Assembly (NCBI RefSeq): GCF_001427145.1
Contig: NZ_LMGL01000002.1
Location: forward strand, 62,001 to 126,000
Reading direction: 5' to 3'
DNA length: 64,000 nucleotides
From: Microbacterium sp. Root166
GTDB lineage: Bacteria; Actinomycetota; Actinomycetes; Actinomycetales; Microbacteriaceae
The position numbers and the translations under genes were made by a program. The notes below the pieces were generated by a model that was given only the letters and a program-made list of their open reading frames with translations, had not been told where the DNA came from and made no database searches. This document shows positions 34,928 through 44,566 of the stretch, piece by piece (position 1 is the stretch's first letter; each line of letters opens with the position of its first letter).

Positions 34928-37900
34928 GTGGCATCCGACTCCTTCGTTCACCTGCACGTGCACAGCGAGTACTCGATGCTCGACGGAGCAGCCCGTATCG
35001 GGCCCATGGTGCAAGAGGCGGCGCGGCTGCAGATGCCCGCGATCGCCGTCACCGACCACGGCAACACGTTCGCCGCGTACGAGTTCTACAAGACCGCGAA
35101 AGATGCCGGGATCAAGCCGATCATCGGCATCGAGGCGTACGTCACGCCCGGCACCCACCGCTCCGATAAGGCGCGCGTGCGCTGGGGCACGCCTGAGCAG
35201 AACGACGACGACGTGTCGGGTTCGGGCGCCTACACGCACATGACGCTGCTGTCGCAGTCGACCGAGGGCATGCACAACCTCTTCCGGCTGTCGTCCCTGG
35301 CGAGTCTTGAGGGCTACTACTTCAAGCCCCGCATGGACCGTGAGCTGCTGCAGAAGTACGGCAAGGGGCTCATCGCCACGACGGGGTGCCCCTCCGGCGA
35401 AGTGCAGACCCGGCTTCGGCTCGGTCAGTACGACGCCGCGCGCGCTGCGGCCGCCGAGTTCCAGGATCTGTTCGGCAAGGAGAACTACTTCGCCGAGATC
35501 ATGGATCACGGGCTCTCGATCGAGCGCCGGGTGATGACCGACCTGCTGAGGATCGCGAAGGACCTCGACATCCCGCTCGTCGCCACCAACGACCTCCACT
35601 ACACGCACCAGCACGATGCCGGCAGCCATGCGGCGCTCCTCTGCGTGCAGTCGGGATCGACGCTCGACGACCCCAAGCGCTTCAAGTTCGACGGCGACGG
35701 CTACTACGTCAAGTCACCCGCCGAGATGCGCCAGGTCTTCCGCGATCACCCCGAGGCGTGCGACAACACGCTGCTCATCGCCGAGCGCTGCGACGTCGAG
35801 TTCAACACGAGCGCGAACTACATGCCGCGGTTCCCGGTGCCCCAGGGCGAGACCGAAGAGTCCTGGTTCGTCAAAGAGGTCGAGAACGGGCTCCAGGTCC
35901 GCTACCCGGCCGGCATCCCCGACGATGTCCGCCGCCAGGCGGAGTACGAGACCGGCGTCATCGTGCAGATGGGCTTCCCGGGCTACTTCCTCGTCGTCGC
36001 GGACTTCATCAACTGGGCCAAGCGCAACGGCATCCGCGTCGGCCCCGGCCGTGGCTCCGGCGCCGGTTCGATGGCCGCCTACGCGATGGGCATCACCGAT
36101 CTCGATCCGCTGCAGCACGGCCTGATCTTCGAGCGCTTCCTCAACCCCGACCGCGTCTCGATGCCCGACTTCGACGTCGACTTCGACGACCGCCGTCGTG
36201 GCGAGGTGATCCAGTACGTCACCGAGAAGTACGGCGACGAGCGCGTCGCCCAGATCGTCACGTACGGCACGATCAAGGCCAAGCAGGCGCTCAAGGACGC
36301 CGGACGCGTCCTGGGCTTCCCGTTCAGCATGGGGGAGAAGCTCACCAAGGCCATGCCCCCGGCGGTGATGGGCAAGGACATGCCGCTGGAGGGCATGTTC
36401 GACAAGGACCATCCGCGCTTCAAAGAGGCCTCCGAGTTCCGTGCGCTGATCGAGACGGATGCCGAGGCCAAGACGGTCTTCGACACCGCCGTCGGCCTCG
36501 AGAACCTCAAGCGCCAGTGGGGCGTGCACGCCGCCGGCGTCATCATGTCGTCCGAGCCCCTGATCGACATCATCCCGATCATGAAGCGGGAGCAGGACGG
36601 CCAGATCGTCACGCAGTTCGACTACCCCGCCTGCGAGTCGCTCGGTCTCATCAAGATGGACTTCCTGGGGCTTCGCAACCTCACGATCATCAACGACGCC
36701 CTCGACAACATCGCCGCGAACCGCGGCCACCCCCTCGTGCTCGAAGACCTCGAGCTCGACGACGCCGGCGCCTACGAGCTGCTGTCGCGCGGCGACACGC
36801 TCGGCGTGTTCCAGCTCGACGGCGGGCCCATGCGCTCGCTGCTGCGCCTGCTCAAGCCTGACAACTTCGAGGACATCTCGGCCGTGATCGCGCTGTACCG
36901 ACCCGGGCCGATGGGCGCGAACTCGCACATCAACTACGCCCTGCGCAAGAACGGCCAGCAGGAGATCACGCCGATCCACGAGGAGTTCAAGGACTCCCTC
37001 CGCGAGATCCTCGACACCAGCTACGGCCTGATCATCTACCAGGAGCAGGTGATGGCGATCGCGCAGAAGGTCGCCGGGTTCAGCCTCGGTCAGGCCGACA
37101 TCCTCCGTCGCGCGATGGGCAAGAAGAAGAAGTCCGAGCTCGACAAGCAGTTCGAGGGCTTCCAGGCGGGCATGCACGCCAACGGCTACTCCGACGAGGC
37201 CGTGCAGAAGCTCTGGGAGATCCTGCTGCCCTTCTCCGACTACGCCTTCAACAAGGCCCACTCGGCCGCGTACGGACTGGTCTCGTACTGGACCGCGTAC
37301 CTCAAGGCCCACTATCCCGCCGAGTACATGGCCGCGCTCCTCACGAGCGTCGGCGACTCGAAGGACAAGATGGCGGTGTACCTCAACGAGTGCCGCCGCA
37401 TGGGCATCAAGGTGCTTCCGCCGGACGTCGGGCAGTCGATCCGCTACTTCGCCGCCGTCGGCGAAGACATCCGCTTCGGCCTCGGCGCCGTCCGCAACGT
37501 CGGCAGCAACGTCGTCGACGGCATCGTGGCGTCGCGCGCGGACGACAGCTTCGTGAGCTTCCACGACTTCCTCACCAAGGTCCCGGTCCACGTCGCCAAC
37601 AAGCGCACGGTCGAGTCGCTCATCAAGGCGGGCGCCTTCGACTCGCTCGGATCGACGAGACGAGCCCTCATGGAGATCCACGAGGACGCCTGCGAGGCGG
37701 CCGTGGACGCCAAGCGCAAGGCTGCCACCGGAGCGATCGGCTTCGACTTCGACAGCCTCTACGACGAGGCCGAGGAGGTCGTTCCGGCCAAGGTGCCCGA
37801 CCGGCCGGAGTGGACCAAGAAGGACAAGCTCGCGTTCGAGCGCGAGATGCTCGGCCTGTACGTGTCGGATCACCCGCTGGCGGGGCTCGAGATCGCGCTC

Positions 37901-38446
37901 GCGAAGCACGCGTCGACCAGCATCCACGACCTCCTCTCCTCCGAGGACGTCGATGACGGCGATCAGGTCACGGTCGCCGGCCTCGTGACGAGCGTGCAGC
38001 ACCGCGTCGCCAAGGCCAGCGGCAACCCGTACGGCATGATCACGGTCGAGGACTTCAACGGCGAGGTCACCGTCATGTTCATGGGCAAGACCTACACCGA
38101 GTTCGCCTCGATGCTGGTCGCCGACTCGATCCTCGTGGTGCGCGGCCGGGTGTCCCGGCGGGACGACGGGCTGAACCTCCACGCGCAGTCGGCGTTCGCG
38201 CCGGATCTCGGGACGATGGATGCCTCGGGCCCGCTGGTGCTGATGATGCCCGAGCGGCGCGCGAACGAGACCATCATCAACGAGCTGCGCCAGGTGCTCG
38301 ACCGCCACAAGGGCGACACCGAGGTCACGGTGAAGCTGCACGCCGGGTCGGTCGCCAAGGTCTTCGAGATCCCGCTCCAGGTGCGGCTGACGGCCGACCT
38401 CTACGGCGAGCTGAAGGGTCTGCTCGGACCGCAGTGTCTCGGGTGA
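34928..38446 (+). CDS. dnaE: DNA polymerase III alpha subunit
   Basis: Replicative polymerase of 1172 residues (DnaE1 type). N-terminal PHP domain FVHLHVHSEYSMLDG (about 5-19), which in actinobacteria is the likely proofreading exonuclease; palm with the acidic PDFDVDFDDRRR; GRGSGAGSMAAYA; finger region with ALYRPGPMGANSHI and KAHSAAYGLVSYWTAYLKAH; C-terminal helix-hairpin-helix and OB fold (VTVAGLVTSVQHRV). GTG 34928 has a leaderless promoter. Full length for the family. Confidence 0.98.
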   Translation: MASDSFVHLHVHSEYSMLDGAARIGPMVQEAARLQMPAIAVTDHGNTFAAYEFYKTAKDAGIKPIIGIEAYVTPGTHRSDKARVRWGTPEQNDDDVSGSGAYTHMTLLSQSTEGMHNLFRLSSLASLEGYYFKPRMDRELLQKYGKGLIATTGCPSGEVQTRLRLGQYDAARAAAAEFQDLFGKENYFAEIMDHGLSIERRVMTDLLRIAKDLDIPLVATNDLHYTHQHDAGSHAALLCVQSGSTLDDPKRFKFDGDGYYVKSPAEMRQVFRDHPEACDNTLLIAERCDVEFNTSANYMPRFPVPQGETEESWFVKEVENGLQVRYPAGIPDDVRRQAEYETGVIVQMGFPGYFLVVADFINWAKRNGIRVGPGRGSGAGSMAAYAMGITDLDPLQHGLIFERFLNPDRVSMPDFDVDFDDRRRGEVIQYVTEKYGDERVAQIVTYGTIKAKQALKDAGRVLGFPFSMGEKLTKAMPPAVMGKDMPLEGMFDKDHPRFKEASEFRALIETDAEAKTVFDTAVGLENLKRQWGVHAAGVIMSSEPLIDIIPIMKREQDGQIVTQFDYPACESLGLIKMDFLGLRNLTIINDALDNIAANRGHPLVLEDLELDDAGAYELLSRGDTLGVFQLDGGPMRSLLRLLKPDNFEDISAVIALYRPGPMGANSHINYALRKNGQQEITPIHEEFKDSLREILDTSYGLIIYQEQVMAIAQKVAGFSLGQADILRRAMGKKKKSELDKQFEGFQAGMHANGYSDEAVQKLWEILLPFSDYAFNKAHSAAYGLVSYWTAYLKAHYPAEYMAALLTSVGDSKDKMAVYLNECRRMGIKVLPPDVGQSIRYFAAVGEDIRFGLGAVRNVGSNVVDGIVASRADDSFVSFHDFLTKVPVHVANKRTVESLIKAGAFDSLGSTRRALMEIHEDACEAAVDAKRKAATGAIGFDFDSLYDEAEEVVPAKVPDRPEWTKKDKLAFEREMLGLYVSDHPLAGLEIALAKHASTSIHDLLSSEDVDDGDQVTVAGLVTSVQHRVAKASGNPYGMITVEDFNGEVTVMFMGKTYTEFASMLVADSILVVRGRVSRRDDGLNLHAQSAFAPDLGTMDASGPLVLMMPERRANETIINELRQVLDRHKGDTEVTVKLHAGSVAKVFEIPLQVRLTADLYGELKGLLGPQCLG

Positions 38447-38484
38447 CACGCCCTTCGTCTCATTTCCGTCTCATGGGCCGTGGG

Positions 38485-38490
38485 TAGCAT
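38485..38490 (+). promoter_or_regulatory. -10 box for unknown membrane protein gene
   Basis: TAGCAT about 44 bases before GTG 38534, leaving a leader that contains the GGAAGGGAAC ribosome site. Confidence 0.4.
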
Positions 38491-38533
38491 GGGAACGACG
38501 TACGCCGCCCCCGCGCGGCCGGAAGGGAACATC

Positions 38534-39505
38534 GTGACGGACGATCAGCTGAACGAGGAATACGACGTCGAGGCTCCGGTGCACACCGAAGAACCGCCCC
38601 AGTACGGGGTCGGGCCGTTCACCATCCGGGAAGTCGCCCTTGTCGGCGTCTGGCTCGTCGCCTTCGTGGTCTCGTTCTTCTCCGTGTTCCAGCGTGACTT
38701 CGCGTCCGTGTGGACGTGGAACCTCCAGTGGGTGCTCACGATCGGCGTGCCCAGCGTCGCCGTCTTCCTGATCGTCCTGCGTCGCCTTTCGCCGCAGGGC
38801 ATTCGTCGTGTCGGCTCACTCGGCATCGACCAGTTCGCCTCGGTGGCGTTCTCCGTCGCCGCGGTCGTATGGCTGAACATGGTGTGGGGGAGCATCGCCC
38901 TGACCATCGACGGTCCCGGTTCGCCCTACTCGTGGGTCATGTGGGTCGAGTTCGTCCTCATGGTCGCCGGCGTCGTGCTGACCGTGTTCGCGCCGATCAT
39001 CCCGGTGCTCGAGCAGGACTTCCGCGGTCGCCCTGAGATTCCCGCGCACCGCAGCGCCCGCCCGGTCCGTGCCGTGTCGCCGCGTCCGGCTCCCGCCCCG
39101 CGTCCCGCCGCCGAGCCCGAGCCTGAGGCGTACGCCACGCCCGCCGAGCAGCCCGCGTACTACGACACCGGCGCGCAGCCCGTGACCGGGGCGAACCTCG
39201 GCACGACGGAGGCCACGCGCACCGCCGCCTTCGAGGCGGGCGGTTCCCGCGACGGCTTCGAGCGCTTCGAGCAGTCGCTGTCGTCGGCCGAGCCCGTGCA
39301 GGAGGCGCCGGCGCGCCAGCAGGCGTTCTGGGCGCTCGTGCCGGAGGAGCGCGATGTCGTCGATGAGATCGGCATCCCACAGTTCCGCATCGGCCCCACC
39401 GCGTGGGCGCTCGTCGTCGAGGACCGCGGCGACTCGTTCGTCGTGCGTCACGAGGACGGCCGCACCGGCTACCTGCGCGACGTCTCGGGCGTCACCCGCG
39501 GCTGA
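38534..39505 (+). CDS. Unknown four-helix membrane protein with C-terminal soluble domain
   Basis: Not recognised as a named family. The 323-residue product has an acidic N-terminus (about 1-28), four membrane helices (about 33-52, 65-82, 100-118, 130-151), a Pro/Ala/Glu-rich linker, and a soluble C-terminal domain of about 60 residues ending in ALVVEDRGDSFVVRHEDGRT. GTG 38534 is chosen for GAAGGGA upstream; the frame opens earlier, at 38480. It lies alone between dnaE and hisD and is followed by a strong hairpin, so it is probably a single-gene unit. A wall or stress role would be a guess. Confidence 0.8.
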   Translation: MTDDQLNEEYDVEAPVHTEEPPQYGVGPFTIREVALVGVWLVAFVVSFFSVFQRDFASVWTWNLQWVLTIGVPSVAVFLIVLRRLSPQGIRRVGSLGIDQFASVAFSVAAVVWLNMVWGSIALTIDGPGSPYSWVMWVEFVLMVAGVVLTVFAPIIPVLEQDFRGRPEIPAHRSARPVRAVSPRPAPAPRPAAEPEPEAYATPAEQPAYYDTGAQPVTGANLGTTEATRTAAFEAGGSRDGFERFEQSLSSAEPVQEAPARQQAFWALVPEERDVVDEIGIPQFRIGPTAWALVVEDRGDSFVVRHEDGRTGYLRDVSGVTRG

Positions 39506-39510
39506 ACTTC

Positions 39511-39546
39511 CGAGTGCGTCGCCGGCATCGGCCGGCGGCGCACTCG
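39511..39546 (+). terminator. Hairpin after the unknown membrane protein gene
   Basis: A 15-base stem (39511-39525 with 39532-39546, one G-T pair) and a 6-base loop begin five bases after the stop. GC-rich, no T-run. Confidence 0.65.
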
Positions 39547-39594
39547 TCTGCCCGCGGGCGCCGACTTCTGAGAGGTCGCCCGAGCCGCACGCGA

Positions 39595-39600
39595 TAGCGT
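39595..39600 (+). promoter_or_regulatory. Leaderless-type -10 for hisD
   Basis: TAGCGT ends six bases before ATG 39607. Confidence 0.5.
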
Positions 39601-39606
39601 AGAAGG

Positions 39607-40908
39607 ATGCTCCGGACGATCGATCTGCGCGGGCGTGCGCTCTCGCCCGCAGAACTCCTCAGCACTGTGCCGCGGGCGACCGCTGCCCGGGAGGAGGCGC
39701 TGGCCACCGCCGCGCGCATCGTCGCCGACATCGCCTCCCACGGCGAGACCGCGCTGCGCGATCAGGCCGAGCGCTTCGACGGCGTCACCGGGCACGACAT
39801 CCGTGTTCCCGCCGCCCACCTCGACGAAGCCCTGGAGTCGCTGGATCCGGCCGTCCGCGCCGCCCTCGAAGAGGCGATCGTGCGCGTGCGCGAGGCGTCC
39901 GCCGCGCAGGTGCCCCCGACGATCACGACCGAGCTCGGCCCCGGCGCGCGGGTGACGCAGCGCTGGCAGCCGGTGCGCCGTGTCGGGCTCTACGTTCCGG
40001 GCGGCAAGGCCGTCTACCCCTCGAGCGTCGTCATGAACGTCGTACCGGCACAGGTGGCGGGTGTGTCCGAGATCGCCCTGGCCTCGCCGCCGCAGCGCGA
40101 GCACGGCGGCCGTGTCCACCCGGTCATCCTCGGCGCCGCCAAGCTGCTCGGCGTCGACGAGGTCTACGCGATGGGCGGTGCGGGAGCCATCGGCGCCCTC
40201 GCGCACGGCGTCGCGGCGCTCGACCTCGATCCGGTCGATGTCGTGACGGGCCCGGGCAACAACTTCGTCGCGGCGGCCAAGCGTGCCGTCGCCGGCCTCG
40301 TCGGGACGGATGCCGAAGCCGGCGCCACCGAGATCCTGATCGTCGCCGACGACAGCGCCGACGCCGCGCTGGTCGCGGTCGACCTCATCAGCCAGGCCGA
40401 GCACGACGAGCAGGCGTCCGCCGTGCTCGTGACGACCTCGCCGGCGCTGGCCGAGGCCGTCGTGGCCGAGATCGCTCCCCGTGCCCGGATGACCCGGCAC
40501 GCGGTTCGCGTCGAGGCCGCACTGTCGGGCCCGCAGTCGGCCATCGTGCTCGTCGACGACCTCGGCGTGGCCACCGCGTTCAGCAACGCCTACGCTCCCG
40601 AGCACCTCGAGCTGCACCTGGCCGATCCGCGCCCGGAGGAGTTCGTGCACGCCGGCGCGGTCTTCGTCGGCCCGGACTCGCCGGTGAGCCTGGGGGACTA
40701 CCTCGCCGGAAGCAATCACGTCCTGCCCACGGGCGGGCAGGCGCGGTACAGCGCCGGCCTCTCGGCGGCGACCTTTCTGCGCCCCCAGCAGGTCATCGAG
40801 TACGACCGCGCTGCCCTGGCCGAGGTGCGCGACGCGATCGTCACGCTCGCCGAGGCCGAGGCTCTCCCGGCGCACGGCGAGGCCGTGACGGCACGGTTCG
40901 CGTCCTGA
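39607..40908 (+). CDS. hisD: Histidinol dehydrogenase
   Basis: Zinc enzyme of 433 residues that performs the last two oxidations of histidine synthesis, histidinol to histidine. Visible: RRVGLYVPGGKAVYPSSVVM, the signature region with DVVTGPGNNFVAAAKR, GTDAEAGATEILI, LISQAEHDEQA, YAPEHLELH and SNHVLPTGGQARY. No other his gene is in the window, so it is separated from the rest of the pathway here. It starts at ATG 39607 behind a leaderless promoter; nrdR follows after 29 bases. Confidence 0.96.
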   Translation: MLRTIDLRGRALSPAELLSTVPRATAAREEALATAARIVADIASHGETALRDQAERFDGVTGHDIRVPAAHLDEALESLDPAVRAALEEAIVRVREASAAQVPPTITTELGPGARVTQRWQPVRRVGLYVPGGKAVYPSSVVMNVVPAQVAGVSEIALASPPQREHGGRVHPVILGAAKLLGVDEVYAMGGAGAIGALAHGVAALDLDPVDVVTGPGNNFVAAAKRAVAGLVGTDAEAGATEILIVADDSADAALVAVDLISQAEHDEQASAVLVTTSPALAEAVVAEIAPRARMTRHAVRVEAALSGPQSAIVLVDDLGVATAFSNAYAPEHLELHLADPRPEEFVHAGAVFVGPDSPVSLGDYLAGSNHVLPTGGQARYSAGLSAATFLRPQQVIEYDRAALAEVRDAIVTLAEAEALPAHGEAVTARFAS

Positions 40909-40922
40909 CACCGGTCGCGGCG

Positions 40923-40928
40923 TAGGCT
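40923..40928 (+). promoter_or_regulatory. -10 box for nrdR
   Basis: TAGGCT nine bases before ATG 40938; a leader of two or three bases at most. Confidence 0.5.
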
Positions 40929-40937
40929 GTCTCTGCC

Positions 40938-41396
40938 ATGCACTGTCCGTTCTGCCGCCACCCCGACTCCCGGGTCATCGACTCGCGCACGAGCGACGAC
41001 GGCCTCAGCATCCGCCGCCGTCGCCAGTGCCCGCAGTGCGGAGGCCGCTTCACGACGATGGAGACCGCGAGCCTCAACGTCATCAAGCGGTCCGGCGTGA
41101 TCGAGTCGTTCAGTCGCGAGAAGGTCATGTCCGGCGTACGCAAGGCCTGCCAGGGCCGGCCGGTCACCGAAGCCGATCTCGCCGTGCTCGCCCAGACCGT
41201 CGAAGAGACTGTCCGTCAGACCGGTGCGTCGCAGCTCGACACCAACGAGATCGGCCTGGCGATCCTGGGTCCGCTCCGCGAGCTGGACGAGGTCGCGTAC
41301 CTGCGGTTCGCGAGCGTCTACCAGGCGTTCGACTCGCTCGAGGACTTCGAGTCCGCGATCGACCAGCTGCGCGCCGACCACCAGCACCGCGCCTGA
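40938..41396 (+). CDS. nrdR: Transcriptional repressor NrdR
   Basis: A 152-residue nucleotide-sensing repressor of ribonucleotide reductase genes. N-terminal zinc ribbon [15 protein letters not shown]...CPQCGGRF with all four cysteines (about 3-37) and an ATP-cone domain (about 46-136) beginning [16 protein letters not shown]. The regulated nrd genes are outside the window. The normal length for the family is about 150 residues. Confidence 0.97.
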   Translation: MHCPFCRHPDSRVIDSRTSDDGLSIRRRRQCPQCGGRFTTMETASLNVIKRSGVIESFSREKVMSGVRKACQGRPVTEADLAVLAQTVEETVRQTGASQLDTNEIGLAILGPLRELDEVAYLRFASVYQAFDSLEDFESAIDQLRADHQHRA

Positions 41397-41433
41397 TCGG
41401 CGCCTCGCTTCGCGAGCAGAGCCGCCGCCCCGA

Positions 41434-41439
41434 TAGCCT
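41434..41439 (+). promoter_or_regulatory. Leaderless-type -10 for pyrD
   Basis: TAGCCT ends seven bases before ATG 41447. Confidence 0.5.
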
Positions 41440-41446
41440 GGACCGG

Positions 41447-42472
41447 ATGTATCCCCTCCTCTTTCGCACCGTGCTCTCGCGCATGGATCCCGAGTCCGCG
41501 CACCACGCTGCGATGGCCGTCATCCGTGTGCTGGGCGTCCCACCCTTCTCCTGGGCGGCGCGCGCGCTGACGCGGCCCGCGCCGGCGCTCCGCACCCGGG
41601 CGCTCGGCCTCGACTTCGGCTCGCCGTTCGGGGTCGCCGCCGGATTCGACAAGGACGTCAAGGGCGCGCCGGGGCTGCTGGCCCTCGGCTTCGGACACGT
41701 CGAGGTCGGCACGCTGACCGCGATCCCGCAGGACGGCAATCCGCGCCCGCGGCTGTTCCGGCTGATCCCCGACCGCGCCGTGGTCAACCGCATGGGGTTC
41801 AACAACCAGGGGGCCGAGGCCGCCGCCGCGCGGCTGGCCGTCTTTCGCCGCCGTCGGCGCCGCGGCGTCATCGGCGTCAACATCGGCAAGAGCCGCGTGG
41901 TCGACGTCGCCGATGCCACGGCGGACTACGTCCGCAGCACGACGCTGCTCGCGCCGCTCGCCGACTACCTCGTGGTCAACGTGTCGTCACCGAACACGCC
42001 GGGGCTGCGCGGTCTCCAGGCCGTCGAGACGCTGCGCCCGCTGCTCGAGGCGGTGCGCGACGCCGCCGGCGCGACGCCGCTCCTCGTGAAGATCGCGCCC
42101 GACCTCCCCGACGACGAAGTGACCGCTGTCTCGCGGCTGGCGGTCGACCTCGGGCTGTCCGGACTCATCGCCACAAACACGACGATCTCGCGCGACGGTC
42201 TGACGACCGATCCTGCGGTGATCGCCGCCGCCGGCGACGGGGGGCTGTCGGGGGCTCCGCTGAAGAGCCGCGCCCTTGCGGTGCTCCGCCTGGTGCGCGA
42301 CGCCGTGCCCGCGGAGTTCTGCGTCATCTCCGTCGGCGGCGTCGAGACGGCCGCGGACGTGCAGGAGAGGATGGATGCCGGAGCCACGCTCGTGCAGGGG
42401 TACACGGCGTTCCTCTACCGCGGGCCGCTGTGGGCGCGTCAGATCAACCGCGGCCTCGCGCGGGGGCGCTGA
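41447..42472 (+). CDS. pyrD: Dihydroorotate dehydrogenase, class 2 (quinone)
   Basis: FMN enzyme of 341 residues of pyrimidine synthesis that passes electrons to the respiratory quinone. The N-terminal amphipathic extension MYPLLFRTVLSRMDPESAHH marks the membrane-associated class 2 form. Visible: FGVAAGFDKD, VVNRMGFNNQGA, VNVSSPNTPGLRGLQ, LVKIAPDL and IATNTTISR. The open frame extends upstream through nrdR; ATG 41447 is used, seven bases after TAGCCT. Convergent with the DUF3043 gene. Confidence 0.95.
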   Translation: MYPLLFRTVLSRMDPESAHHAAMAVIRVLGVPPFSWAARALTRPAPALRTRALGLDFGSPFGVAAGFDKDVKGAPGLLALGFGHVEVGTLTAIPQDGNPRPRLFRLIPDRAVVNRMGFNNQGAEAAAARLAVFRRRRRRGVIGVNIGKSRVVDVADATADYVRSTTLLAPLADYLVVNVSSPNTPGLRGLQAVETLRPLLEAVRDAAGATPLLVKIAPDLPDDEVTAVSRLAVDLGLSGLIATNTTISRDGLTTDPAVIAAAGDGGLSGAPLKSRALAVLRLVRDAVPAEFCVISVGGVETAADVQERMDAGATLVQGYTAFLYRGPLWARQINRGLARGR

Positions 42473-42493
42473 GTCGCGGAACCGCGGTCGGGT

Positions 42494-43081
42494 TCAGACC
42501 GGGCGCTGGCCGCGCTTGACCTGCGGCTTCGGCAGACGGAGGAAGCGCATCTGGACGGTGCGCATGGCCGCGTACCAGCCGAGGCCCTTCTCCTGCTTGT
42601 CGGCGCCGAACTTCGCCTTGACGGCGCGCTTGGCGAAGATCGACGTCAGGACCATGTCGCCGACCACGAAGAGGATGAAGATCCACAGCGCCACGAACGA
42701 GTAGTACTGGACCTCGGGCACCGGGATGAAGGTCGCGAGGATCACGACGAGCATCGCGGGCATGACGGCCTCGCCGAGGTGCCAGCCGGAGTCGACGAAG
42801 TCGCGCACGAACTTGCGCTGTGCGCCCTGGTCGCGGGCGGGCAGGTAGCGCGGGTCGCCCGCCGCCATGCCGACACGGGCCTTCTCGCGCTTGGCGTTGA
42901 GGTCGGCGCGCGCGCGGGCCTTCGCTTCCTTGGAGTCCGGAACGAGCGGCCGCTTGCGGGCCGCCTCGCGCTCGGCGCGGGTGGGCGTCGCCCGTCCCTT
43001 GCCACTCACGGGCACTCCATTGAGCACCGTTCCGTCGGAGGGGGCGTCGCTGGACGCGGGTGCTTCAGGGTTCTTGGCCAC
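42494..43081 (-). CDS. DUF3043 membrane protein
   Basis: A 195-residue actinobacterial protein of unknown function. Pro/Ala-rich N-terminus, then a basic segment (RAEREAARKRPLVPDSKEAK, about 37-57), RYLPARDQGAQRKFVRDFVD, and two adjacent membrane helices (about 105-145) with a basic tail. GTG 43081 (VAKNPEAP) is chosen with GAGGAT upstream; the much longer frame that runs back into the dipeptidase is an artefact. It is divergent from the dipeptidase gene with only 46 bases between starts. Confidence 0.85.
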   Translation of the reverse strand: MAKNPEAPASSDAPSDGTVLNGVPVSGKGRATPTRAEREAARKRPLVPDSKEAKARARADLNAKREKARVGMAAGDPRYLPARDQGAQRKFVRDFVDSGWHLGEAVMPAMLVVILATFIPVPEVQYYSFVALWIFILFVVGDMVLTSIFAKRAVKAKFGADKQEKGLGWYAAMRTVQMRFLRLPKPQVKRGQRPV

Positions 43082-43114
43082 GATGATCCTCGGGAAATCG
43101 GCTAGGGGTGCACT

Positions 43115-43120
43115 TAAGAT
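43115..43120 (+). promoter_or_regulatory. Leaderless-type -10 for M20 dipeptidase
   Basis: TAAGAT ends seven bases before ATG 43128. Confidence 0.45.
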
Positions 43121-43127
43121 TACCCGC

Positions 43128-44528
43128 ATGACAGTTGAGCTCTCCCGACAGGATGCTGTGCGCGACGCCGCGGCCTCCGGCATCCCCGCCGCCGTCGCCG
43201 ACCTCGGTGCGCTGGTGCGCATCCCGTCGGTGGCCTTTCCCGGTTTCGACCCCGCGCCCGTCCGGCGCAGCGCGGAGGCCGTCGCCGACCTGGTGCGCGA
43301 ACTGGGGCTGTTCGAGACGGTCGAGATCCGCACCGCCGTCATCCCGGAGACCGGCGAGGAAGGGCAGCCGGCTGTGCTCGCGTCCCGCGCCGCCCGCAAC
43401 GGCCGGCCCACGATCCTGCTGTACGCCCACCACGACGTCCAGCCGGTCGGCGATGAGGCGCTGTGGGAGTCCGCGCCGTTCGAGCCCACCGTGCGCGGCG
43501 GGCGGCTGTACGGCCGCGGCGCCGCCGACGACAAGGCCGGCATCATGGCGCACATCGCGGCGCTGCGCGCGCTGAAGGAAGCCATCGGCGACGACTTCGA
43601 TCTCGGCGTCGCGCTGTTCCTGGAGGGGGAGGAGGAGGCCGGTTCGCGGTCCTTCGCCCAGTTCCTCTCCGACAACGCCGACGCGCTGCGGGCCGACGTG
43701 ATCGTCGTGGCGGACTCCGGCAACTGGGACGACAAGACCCCCGCGCTCACCGTGTCGCTGCGCGGCAACACCCGATTCACGCTGCGCGTGAAGACCCTCC
43801 ACCACGCGTCGCACTCCGGAATGTTCGGGGGAGCGGTGCCGGACGCCATGATGGCCACGGTCACGCTGCTGTCGACCCTGTGGGACGAGAGTGGGGCGGT
43901 GGCGGTGGAGGGACTCACCGAACGGGATGCCGAGACCCCGCCGTACAGCGAGGAGACGCTGCGTGACGAGGCAGGCCTTCCGGCCGGCGTCTCACCGGTC
44001 GGCGGCGGCACGATCCTCAGCCGCATCTGGAACAAGCCGTCGATCACGATCACCGGCATCGACGCCCCCTCGGTGGCGAACGCCTCCAACACCCTCAGCC
44101 CGGAGGTCTCCGTCGTCATCAGCGCGCGCATCGCGCCGGGCCAGCCTGCCCGCGAGGCGTACGCGGCCATCGAGGCGCACCTGCGTGCACACGCCCCCTG
44201 GGGCGCGGAGCTGACCTTCAGCGACCAGGACTACGGCGACGCGTTCCTCGTCGACACGTCCGGCTGGGCGGTGGCGGCCGCCCGCGAAGCGCTCCACGAG
44301 GGCTACGGCGTCGAGTCGGTCGACATCGGCGTGGGCGGCTCCATCCCGTTCATCGCGGACCTCGTGCGCGAGTTCCCCGCGGCGCAGATCCTCGTCACCG
44401 GGGTGGAGGACCCGCACGCGCGGGCCCACAGCCCGAACGAGTCGCTCCATCTCGAGACCTTCCGCAATGCGGTCCTGTCCGAGGCGCTGCTGCTCGAGAA
44501 GCTCGACGCCCGGGACGGTCGAGCCTGA
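43128..44528 (+). CDS. M20-family dipeptidase
   Basis: Zinc metallopeptidase of 466 residues. Metal and catalytic motifs: LLYAHHDVQPVG (zinc histidine), YGRGAADDKAGIMAH (bridging aspartate) and LEGEEEAGS (catalytic glutamates), with a dimerisation domain containing NTRFTLRVKTLHHASHSGMF. This fits CNDP/PepV-like dipeptidases. ATG 43128 is preferred over the longer frame that begins in the divergent gene. It has no signal peptide, so it is cytoplasmic. The exact dipeptide is unknown. Confidence 0.92.
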   Translation: MTVELSRQDAVRDAAASGIPAAVADLGALVRIPSVAFPGFDPAPVRRSAEAVADLVRELGLFETVEIRTAVIPETGEEGQPAVLASRAARNGRPTILLYAHHDVQPVGDEALWESAPFEPTVRGGRLYGRGAADDKAGIMAHIAALRALKEAIGDDFDLGVALFLEGEEEAGSRSFAQFLSDNADALRADVIVVADSGNWDDKTPALTVSLRGNTRFTLRVKTLHHASHSGMFGGAVPDAMMATVTLLSTLWDESGAVAVEGLTERDAETPPYSEETLRDEAGLPAGVSPVGGGTILSRIWNKPSITITGIDAPSVANASNTLSPEVSVVISARIAPGQPAREAYAAIEAHLRAHAPWGAELTFSDQDYGDAFLVDTSGWAVAAAREALHEGYGVESVDIGVGGSIPFIADLVREFPAAQILVTGVEDPHARAHSPNESLHLETFRNAVLSEALLLEKLDARDGRA

Positions 44529-44566
44529 CACGGCCGGGCTCGGAGCCGGCTCACGGCGGACGGGCG

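Noticed and set aside
35714..38449. 911-codon frame antisense to dnaE
   Set aside because: Mirror of the DnaE reading frame with Val/Arg/Asp-rich nonsense; no family features.
42485..42525. Hairpin between pyrD and the DUF3043 gene
   Set aside because: Only a five-base CGGTC/GACCG pairing could be found, too weak to call.
43082..44170. N-terminal extension of the DUF3043 frame into the dipeptidase
   Set aside because: The family start and ribosome site are at 43081; the extension is antisense to a certain gene.
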